A DNA stretch of 64,000 nt from Bordetella parapertussis (GTDB taxonomy: Bacteria > Pseudomonadota > Gammaproteobacteria > Burkholderiales > Burkholderiaceae_B), in contig CAMDFD010000012.1 in NCBI GenBank assembly GCA_945897365.1, positions 55,676 to 119,675 on the forward strand. The letters are read 5' to 3'. Each line of letters opens with the position of its first letter. Positions within the stretch are counted from its first letter, which is position 1. Below the pieces are notes generated by a model. It saw only the letters and a program-made list of their open reading frames with translations, had not been told where the DNA came from and made no database searches. Positions 58,261 to 64,000 of this stretch are shown piece after piece. The translations under genes were made by a program, and so were the position numbers.

Positions 58261-58303
58261 GATTTATTGTGTGCACAAATGTTTCGCATGCTCAAGTCAA
58301 TGA

Positions 58304-59443
58304 ATGAAATTATCGAGAACTCAATTGCGTAAAAATTTTATCTTAATTTTTTTAATGCTTTTTCTATCGTCAAGTCTGTCACTCGCAAATGAAGCGACTG
58401 TTTCTGCATTTTCTCAAGCTACTGGCTTTAACGCGGAAGTTAGCCACAGATATCGATTGAAACCCATTGGTCCAGTGCGTGAACTTACCCGTGGCAACCT
58501 GACTTCTGACCAACAGCGCGTAGCGGATCAAGCGCAACAGTTGGCTCAAAATACCAGCTTATTAAGCATCGTATTAGTTGAGCGTGGGAATATTATTTAT
58601 GAGCAATACAACCGACCTGCAGCTGCAGATCGTTGGTTTATGAGTTGGTCAATGAGCAAAAGCCTGACCGCTTACACTTTAGGCACAGCTCTTTGTAAAG
58701 GAAACATTGACAGCATTGACCGAGTGGCTGCTGAACTTAGTCCAGAGCTCAATGGAACTGTGTATGCCGAAGCAACTGTTCGCGATATATTGAAAATGGC
58801 CAGTGGCGCTCCAAAAGCAATTAGAGTCGGTGAGTCTCACAACGACGGTTGGATGCGCATGGCGTATCAAGTGTATACAGGTCAAGAATATGTAAGAGAT
58901 TATGGTGTGCGAGGCAAAGGATTTTTTGGACCTATTAAGAGCGGACAATCCTTCAGTTATCTAGGAATTGATACCTTGGCATTGGAAAGTGTCGTAGAAG
59001 CTCGGGGTGGGTTCATTAAACAATTTGAAGCAAATATTTGGAGCAAAGTTGGGTCTGAAAGAGGTGCCAGTTGGCTGCTTGACAAGAATGGTCGAGCGAT
59101 AGCGCAGGCTGGTTTTACGGCACATGCTAGGGATTGGGCCAGACTGGCCATGTGGACCATAGATCAACTTAAAGGTCATGATGCATGCATGAGAGATTTT
59201 ATGCGCGCAGCGACCAGTTCACAGATTTCGAACAACACAAATTTAGCCCCTAATTTTAAGAGCTATGGCTACCAAACATTTATTGGTAACTTTAGCGCTG
59301 CTGAAAGTTATTGGTGGGTGGGATACGGTGGACAACGTGTTGGCGTTGATCCAAAATCTGAACGCATCATCGTGGTATCCAGTTGGCGTGAAGACTATAT
59401 GGATCAGATCTACAATTTGTTTGGGCAATGGCAACGATACTGA
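58304..59443 (+). CDS. Serine hydrolase, beta-lactamase/esterase family
   Basis: 379 residues with a signal peptide (NFILIFLMLFLSSSLSLA). SMSKS in WSMSKSLTAYTLG is the SxxK motif with the nucleophilic serine, and SYLGIDTLALE supplies the YxN-like tyrosine region. The C-terminal WWVGYGGQRVGVDP resembles the HxG-like region of class C-type hydrolases such as 6-aminohexanoate-dimer hydrolase. It is probably a periplasmic amidase or esterase; antibiotic resistance is not implied. Confidence 0.85.
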   Translation: MKLSRTQLRKNFILIFLMLFLSSSLSLANEATVSAFSQATGFNAEVSHRYRLKPIGPVRELTRGNLTSDQQRVADQAQQLAQNTSLLSIVLVERGNIIYEQYNRPAAADRWFMSWSMSKSLTAYTLGTALCKGNIDSIDRVAAELSPELNGTVYAEATVRDILKMASGAPKAIRVGESHNDGWMRMAYQVYTGQEYVRDYGVRGKGFFGPIKSGQSFSYLGIDTLALESVVEARGGFIKQFEANIWSKVGSERGASWLLDKNGRAIAQAGFTAHARDWARLAMWTIDQLKGHDACMRDFMRAATSSQISNNTNLAPNFKSYGYQTFIGNFSAAESYWWVGYGGQRVGVDPKSERIIVVSSWREDYMDQIYNLFGQWQRY

Positions 59444-59530
59444 CTTTAAAGGATCTTTTTTTACAAAATTGCTTTGGCTTTGAAGAAGAAAAAATGACTA
59501 AGTTGGAATCAGTAGTGAAAATCATCTAGC

Positions 59531-59602
59531 CAGCCTCCCTGCGTACTAGGCGCAGTCGCAGTTAAAGTGAGTTTGTGCAAACCCTTTAACTGCCGGAGGC
59601 TG
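59531..59602 (+). promoter_or_regulatory. Three-way-junction hairpin covering the IS110 transposase RBS
   Basis: CAGCCTCC (59531-59538) pairs with GGAGGCTG (59595-59602). Inside are CTGCG/CGCAG (59539-59543 with 59551-59555) and GCAGTTAAAG/CTTTAACTGC (59558-59567 with 59584-59593), topped by GTTTG/CAAAC. The Shine-Dalgarno GGAGG of the transposase is in the closing stem. Such folds block translation from transcripts that enter from outside an IS. Confidence 0.65.
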
Positions 59603-59903
59603 AAAATGAAATATAGCGGAATTGACCTGCATTCTAATAATAGCGTGGTCACTGTGATTGACGAAACCGACAAAGTTGTTGCTGAGAAGCGACTTCCAAA
59701 CGATCTGACGAAGATTCTTGCGTTACTCGAACCGCATCGAGATGAACTTAGCGGTATCGTCGTTGAATCCACCTTTAATTGGTACTGGCTTGTTGATGGT
59801 TTGCAAGAAGCTGGCTACACCGTTCACTTGGCCAACACGACGGCAATTAAGAAGTACGACGGTATGCGTCCGGGGAACACATATTGCCCCTGAGTGATCT
59901 TTA

Positions 59904-59947
59904 AGTGAACATGTCTCCACTTAGAAATAGGTGGAGACATGTTCACT
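59904..59947 (+). promoter_or_regulatory. 17-bp hairpin covering the IS66 tnpA RBS
   Basis: AGTGAACATGTCTCCAC (59904-59920) is perfectly complementary to GTGGAGACATGTTCACT (59931-59947) around the loop TTAGAAATAG. The right arm contains the GGTGGAG ribosome-binding site and ends one base before the ATG at 59948. It would shut off tnpA translation in long read-through transcripts. Confidence 0.7.
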
Positions 59948-60349
59948 ATGGACCATACAAGTCCACCCCCAGTGCGTACAAGACAACATTACAGCCGTGA
60001 ATTCAAATCTAGGGTTGTGGCTGAGGCTCGTCAGCCTCATGTATCAATTGCTTCTGTTGCTCTGAGCCATGGATTGAATGCCAACCTGTTGCGCAGATGG
60101 ATACAAGATGCTGATCCAAATTATGTTGGCAAGCATCGGCAAAGCCCGCAAAGTATTAATGGTACGGTTTCTTCAGGATCTGCGCCAGCGTTCTTGCCTG
60201 TTAACTTCCCTGCTGCACAGCTTACGCCTAAGTCCGCTGGGCAATGTATTGAGATCGAAGTTCAGAAGGGAAGCACGACGGTCAAGGTCAAATGGCCGCT
60301 GCAGGCAAGTCATTCTTGTTTGGCTTGGTTGCGAGAGATCTCTCAATGA
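59948..60349 (+). CDS. tnpA: IS66 accessory protein TnpA
   Basis: 133 residues from the ATG at 59948 (an ATG at 59939 lies in the hairpin stem). RQHYSREFKSRVVAEARQPHVSIASVALSHGLNANLLRRWIQ is a helix-turn-helix DNA-binding domain of IS66 orf1. Its stop overlaps the tnpB start (ATGA). Confidence 0.92.
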   Translation: MDHTSPPPVRTRQHYSREFKSRVVAEARQPHVSIASVALSHGLNANLLRRWIQDADPNYVGKHRQSPQSINGTVSSGSAPAFLPVNFPAAQLTPKSAGQCIEIEVQKGSTTVKVKWPLQASHSCLAWLREISQ

Positions 60350-60681
60350 TACGGATTGACGCAGTGTGGATTGCAACCGAGCCGATGGATATGCGAGCAG
60401 GAACAGATACGGCTCTGGCACGCGTGGTGAAGGTCTTTGGTGCAGCATATCCCAATCACGCATATCTGTTTACCAATCGTCGAGCAACCCGAATGAAGGT
60501 ACTCGTTCATGACGGGATTGGGATCTGGTTAGCCGCTCGACGTCTGCACCAAGGGCACTTTGTTTGGCCTAACTCTGAGACTGTCACCCAGTTAAAAATC
60601 ACTCGTGTACAGTTCGATGCCTTGGTACTTGGACTGCCTTGGCATCGCCTCGGAGAGGCAGGAATCATCAAGGTCTTGTAG
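60346..60681 (+). CDS. tnpB: IS66 accessory protein TnpB
   Basis: 111 residues, starting MIRIDAVWIATEPMDMRAGTD. This opening and HAYLFTNRRATRMKVLVHDGIGIWLAARRLHQG are typical of the IS66 Orf2 protein, which is required for transposition together with TnpA and TnpC. It begins in the tnpA stop codon. Confidence 0.94.
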   Translation: MIRIDAVWIATEPMDMRAGTDTALARVVKVFGAAYPNHAYLFTNRRATRMKVLVHDGIGIWLAARRLHQGHFVWPNSETVTQLKITRVQFDALVLGLPWHRLGEAGIIKVL

Positions 60682-60789
60682 CACTTAGCAGTGATCTATT
60701 GAGCTTGAATTTTGCTCGACATTCAGCATAAAAATCAATTGGGGAATCCTATTATTACGGTATCGCTACGACTGTGAAATACTGTCTGC

Positions 60790-62370
60790 ATGGTTACCAC
60801 ACAAACTCTCGAGCACATGAATCCGCAAGCACTGCGTGAGCTTGCGATGAGTTTGATGTTGCAAAATGAAGAGCATAGACAAGTCATCGCTGCGAGCCGT
60901 GTTGAAATTGATCAACACAAGAAAGAGCTTGTGTATCGTCAAACCAAGATCGATCAGCTCACGCACGAAATCGCAGTGACCAAGCGTTGGAAGTTTGGCC
61001 AACATAGCGAGCGACTGGATCCTGCGCAGGCAAGCTTGCTCGAAGAAACACTCGATGCCGATATCGCCGCCATGGAGTCAGAGATCGAGGCGCTTGCGAC
61101 GCCTGAGCCTGTTGAGCGCGTGCGCCTTCAGCCTAAGCGCACCGCACTGCCTGCAAGCCTTCCCCGCATTGAATTCCGGCACGAGCCAGACTCCACACGC
61201 TGTCGCTGCGGCTGCCAGCTCAAGCGCATCGGTGAGGATGTGAGCGAGAAGCTCGATTACACACCAGGTGTGGCGACTGTTGAGCGACATATCCGAGGCA
61301 AATGGGCTTGTACCGATTGCAAGACACTGACACAAGCCCCTGTGCCCGCACAGATTATTGACAAAGGTATCGCTACCTCTGGGTTGCTGGCACAAGTGCT
61401 CGTATCCAAGTACGCAGATCACTTGCCGCTGTACAGACAAGAAAGCATCTTTGCTCGAGCAGGCGTGGACTTACCTCGCTCAACACTCGCCCAGTGGGTT
61501 GGCGTCTGTGGGGTGCGTCTACAACCATTAGTCGATGCACTTAAAGATATCGTGCTGACGCATCGGGTGCTGCATGCCGATGAGACGCCTGTGCAGATGC
61601 TCAAGCCAGGCAATAAGAAAACCCATCGTGCCTATATCTGGGCCTATGCCCCAGGCGTGCACGAGGACCTGAAAGCTGTGATCTACGACTTTGCGGAGGG
61701 CCGCTCCGGCCAAAATGCGCGCAACTTTGTAGGCAAGTGGCGCGGCAGCCTTGTTTGCGATGACTTTAGCGGCTATAAAGCCACGATCAATAATGGCGTG
61801 ACCGAAGTGGGTTGCATGGCGCATGCGCGACGTAAATTCTTTGAACTGCATGTGGCCAATAAAAGTCAGATTGCGGAGTATGCCTTGGGTTTGATCGGTC
61901 GGCTCTATGACGTTGAGCGAGAAGCCAAGGCGTTGGACAACGATAAACGACAAGAATTACGACAATTGCGGGCGCGACCGATCGCGGATGCGCTCTTCGA
62001 ATGGATGCGACTGCAGCGAATAAAAATCACTGATGGCTCGGCCACAGCGCGGGCGTTGGACTACACCTTGAAGCGATGGCAGGCGCTCACGCGCTACCTC
62101 GATGACGGTCAGTTGCCCATTGATAACAATTGGATTGAGAATCAGATCCGGCCCATTGCCATCGGACGCTCGAATTGGTTGTTCGCAGGCTCTTTGCGTG
62201 CAGGCAAACGCGCAGCTGCGGTCATGAGCTTGATCCAGTCTGCCAAGATGAACGGGCATGACCCCTATGCCTACATCAAAGATGTTCTGACTCGACTGCC
62301 GACGCAGAAAGCCAGCCAGATCGAAGAGTTGTTGCCACATCGCTGGCAGCCGGCAATCACAACCGCCTAG
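60790..62370 (+). CDS. tnpC: IS66 family transposase TnpC
   Basis: 526 residues. A coiled-coil N-terminus is followed by a zinc-binding-like segment (RCRCGCQLKRIGEDVSEKLDY, CTDCK) and the DDE domain with LHADETPVQML, VCDDFSGYK and NNWIENQIRPIAIGRSNWLFAGS. The frame is complete and the catalytic acids are present. The C-terminal end lies 19 bp before the right inverted repeat. Confidence 0.95.
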   Translation: MVTTQTLEHMNPQALRELAMSLMLQNEEHRQVIAASRVEIDQHKKELVYRQTKIDQLTHEIAVTKRWKFGQHSERLDPAQASLLEETLDADIAAMESEIEALATPEPVERVRLQPKRTALPASLPRIEFRHEPDSTRCRCGCQLKRIGEDVSEKLDYTPGVATVERHIRGKWACTDCKTLTQAPVPAQIIDKGIATSGLLAQVLVSKYADHLPLYRQESIFARAGVDLPRSTLAQWVGVCGVRLQPLVDALKDIVLTHRVLHADETPVQMLKPGNKKTHRAYIWAYAPGVHEDLKAVIYDFAEGRSGQNARNFVGKWRGSLVCDDFSGYKATINNGVTEVGCMAHARRKFFELHVANKSQIAEYALGLIGRLYDVEREAKALDNDKRQELRQLRARPIADALFEWMRLQRIKITDGSATARALDYTLKRWQALTRYLDDGQLPIDNNWIENQIRPIAIGRSNWLFAGSLRAGKRAAAVMSLIQSAKMNGHDPYAYIKDVLTRLPTQKASQIEELLPHRWQPAITTA

Positions 62371-63174
62371 TCAGGCTCTCTGACAAGATGTGTTCCCCGG
62401 ACGCATACGTACGACGGCCTTAAGCACAGTGGCGATGAAACTGATGCCAGACATTTAGCGCATTTGCTGCGACTCGGCATACTACCCACAGGAACCATCC
62501 TTGCGCCAGAGCAGCGGGCAGTCAGAGACCTTGCCAGAAAGCGCATGCAATTGATTCAGACCCGCACGACGCAGATTCTGAGTATTGAAACCATACTATC
62601 ACGCACGACAGGCAAGCGCCTCACAAGTAACCAGGTAAAACGTCTGACAATCGCTGATCTTCCCGCACTAGGACTGCATGCTGATATCACTCTCTCTCTG
62701 CAAGCCCACGTGGCGATCATCGAAGTTCTCCAACTACAAATCGCTGAGTTGGAAAAGCGCCTGCAGAACAAGGTTGCCCAAGAAGATGACTTCAAGCGCC
62801 TCATGACTGTGCCCGGCATTGGTACCGTGTTAGCGACCATGATATATCTTGAGACAGGTCCGATTGACCGGTTTGCAGGTCCTGGAAACTATGCATCATA
62901 TGCGCGATGCGTGAGCAGTGAGTACACCAGCAACGGCAAGAAGAAAGGCCAAGGTAACCCCAAGAATGGGAATAAATATCTGGCGTGGGCCTTTGTAGAG
63001 GCAGCCGTCTACTCGACACGTTTTTGCCCGCAAGCCAAGCGCTTTTACGAACGAAAGAAAGCAAAAGCAAATACCGCGCTAGCCGTCAAGGCATTGGCTC
63101 ACAAATTAGCGCGTGCTTGCTATCACATATTGAAACAACGGGAGCCATTTCAAATGGATCGTTGTTTCGCATGA

Positions 63175-63595
63175 TCAATGACGACGACTGGCGAAACCAT
63201 TGTTGGGACTGGAATCAAACCACAACAGTTGTGAATGGATCGCCAGAGCGTCGTCGCCATTTTGCAGTAAATACGGATCGCCCGTCATGTGAACCACGTA
63301 AGGATTGGTGCCTGAGTATCGGTAACCACAGAACTGTGATAACTCCTTGGACGCATGGCGGCACCTATGTTCTTCTGGGGCGGCAACGCCGCTAGGGCTG
63401 TTGGCAAAGATTGTAGAGCCACAAGCTAGATCCAAATGGGTGTCTGGTGCGATTCGTCGCAACCAAGACTTGAAGAAACGGGCGTGATCAGATTGCTGTG
63501 AATGGGCAAGAAACTGTAAAAGATTGGCGACCAAGGTCGCCATGACTTGTTGTACTCACTTGACAAGAGCTGTCTAATGGGTGTCCCAACGTTTC
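63175..63595. other. Non-coding region between IS110 and IS4-type transposases
   Basis: A 122-codon minus-strand frame and a plus-strand frame overlap here but match no family, and structure dominates. Features seen are a long imperfect stem (63180-63255, listed separately), GCGGC-AAC-GCCGC (63380-63392) and GGCGACC-AA-GGTCGCC (63526-63541). The left part is probably the right non-coding end of the IS110 element and the right part the terminus of the IS4-family element. Exact ends are not visible. Confidence 0.5.
63180..63255 (+). ncRNA. Candidate structured RNA (possible bridge RNA) after IS110 transposase
   Basis: GACGACG (63180-63186) pairs with CGTCGTC (63249-63255), CTGGCGA (63188-63194) with TCGCCAG (63240-63246), and CCATT (63197-63201) with AATGG (63234-63238), with only small bulges. 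The large apical loop contains CACAACAGTTGTG. It begins six bases after the transposase stop. IS110-family elements carry guide-like bridge RNAs in a non-coding end, in the IS1111 group downstream of the transposase. Assignment is inference. Confidence 0.45.
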
Positions 63596-64000
63596 TCATA
63601 GGAGATCAAGCTGATTTTGCTCGAAATCGATACTTGAATTTTCGTGGGGCGGGTTAAGTAGTTGATTTATTGGTGTTGTTTCAAACATAGTCAAACTCAG
63701 GATTTGTAAAATTTCGTGAAGACTGTTGGGCAGTTTCAAACGTTTTTTGAGTATCGCGATCAGCACGTAAGTGCAGACCGCGATCCAAATTTGCGTCTTG
63801 ACTGCGTTCTCGCTGGTACCCAGAAAGGTCTTGATTCGAAGGTGTTGCTTGATCCATTTGAAGAACAACTCGACCTGCCATCGCTGTCGATAGAGTGCGG
63901 CAATCATCTCGGGGCTGAGCGCAAAGTTGTTGGTCAGAAAGGTCAAGCGTTTGCCATTCTCGTCTTTGGCTACAACGCGACGAATCACTTGCGGATACTC
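63596..64000 (-). CDS. IS4-family transposase (5' part outside window)
   Basis: The minus-strand frame is open to the right edge, so the N-terminal part is missing. The visible 134 residues include KRLTFLTNNFALSPEMIAALYRQRWQVELFFKWIKQHLRIK, the YREK signature region (Y-x2-R-x3-E-x6-K) with the catalytic glutamate of IS4 transposases, then GTSENAVKTQIWIAVCTYVLIAI. The gene could be intact beyond the window. Confidence 0.92.
   Translation of the reverse strand, partial: EYPQVIRRVVAKDENGKRLTFLTNNFALSPEMIAALYRQRWQVELFFKWIKQHLRIKTFLGTSENAVKTQIWIAVCTYVLIAILKKRLKLPNSLHEILQILSLTMFETTPINQLLNPPHENSSIDFEQNQLDLL

Larger units (their letters stand above)
59862..62408 (+). mobile_element. Complete IS66-family insertion sequence (2547 bp)
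   Basis: The ends are perfect 20-bp inverted repeats, GTATGCGTCCGGGGAACACA at 59862-59881 and its complement at 62389-62408. They are flanked by the 8-bp duplication GTACGACG (59854-59861 and 62409-62416), the size usual for IS66. Inside are tnpA, tnpB and tnpC in order, all intact, so the element may be active. It interrupts an IS110 transposase gene. Confidence 0.96.
59606..63174 (+). pseudogene. IS110-family transposase, split by IS66
   Basis: The first part, 59606-59861, encodes MKYSGIDLHSNNSVVTVIDE to AIKKYDG with the RuvC-like Asp and VEST glutamate of DEDD recombinases. Removing the IS66 and one target copy restores the frame exactly (KKYDGLKHSGDETDARHLA), continuing from 62417 to 63174 with the C-terminal Tnp_20 domain (VPGIGTVLATMIYLE, FAGPGNYASYARC). 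The ancestral protein was about 340 residues. The present gene gives only a 95-residue product ending inside the IS66. These enzymes work with a bridge RNA. Confidence 0.93.

Noticed and set aside
62985..63395. Plus-strand frame overlapping the end of the IS110 transposase
   Set aside because: It starts inside the transposase in another frame and continues into structured non-coding sequence.
63175..63543. 122-codon minus-strand frame between the transposases
   Set aside because: No family is recognised, it has no RBS, and it lies over strongly paired non-coding sequence of IS ends.

Overview
The window looks like the chromosome of a betaproteobacterium of the order Burkholderiales, most like Alcaligenaceae. 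The pointers are a Bug-family tricarboxylate-type binding protein, a PAS-kinase/FixJ-type regulator divergent from aceE-aceF-lpdA, an lpdA carrying its own lipoyl domain, a single-chain PurL next to guaB-guaA, and a dadA-alr pair. This assignment is inferred from gene content and order, not from a database search.

Left part (1-39.5 kb), ordinary chromosome. A minus-strand catabolic cluster comes first (2-hydroxyacid dehydrogenase cut by the window edge, acyl-CoA ligase, thiolase, SDR). It is divergent from an unknown 477-aa protein coupled to an MFS transporter. Then follow a Bug binding protein, a GST, a glyoxalase-like protein, exonuclease III, alanine racemase and D-amino-acid dehydrogenase. 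A cold-shock gene has a leader that can sequester its own ribosome-binding site. A nitroreductase, a copper set (CopA ATPase, HMA-domain protein, SCO) and a chain of tightly packed genes (kinase, regulator, folD, oligopeptidase A, SCO) follow. The pyruvate dehydrogenase operon, a TRAP transporter (dctP and a fused dctQM) and purL, guaB, guaA complete this part.

Middle part (39.5-57.7 kb), accessory region. It begins just after guaA and is bracketed by two copies of a roughly 45-bp imperfect direct repeat with an identical 18-bp core, so it may be an island. The first half is a dense set of toxin-antitoxin modules, many with intact antitoxins and broken toxins (two AbiE-type toxins with the middle deleted, a frameshifted RelE-type toxin, a VapC remnant, an antitoxin fragment). 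Among them are an intact VapBC, an intact GNAT/DUF1778 pair, and an 806-aa primase-helicase fusion of the TOTE conflict type. The second half is a plus-strand cluster of glycosyltransferases, a PqqD-like protein, an HprK-like kinase, a nucleotidyltransferase and an ABC exporter. This is the combination seen in phosphorylated or glycosylated peptide systems and in HPr-rel-A clusters, but without recognisable lasso cyclase or protease genes. It ends in gene remnants, a small membrane protein and a GT-C-like membrane protein.

Right part (57.7-64 kb). A periplasmic histidine phosphatase and a serine hydrolase are followed by nested insertion sequences. A complete IS66 element (perfect 20-bp ends, 8-bp target duplication) sits inside the transposase gene of an IS110-family element, and an IS4-family transposase runs off the right edge. 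Both nested elements can fold their transposase ribosome-binding site into a hairpin. The sequence after the IS110 transposase can form a long stem that may be a bridge-RNA candidate.

No tRNA, rRNA or CRISPR array was seen.
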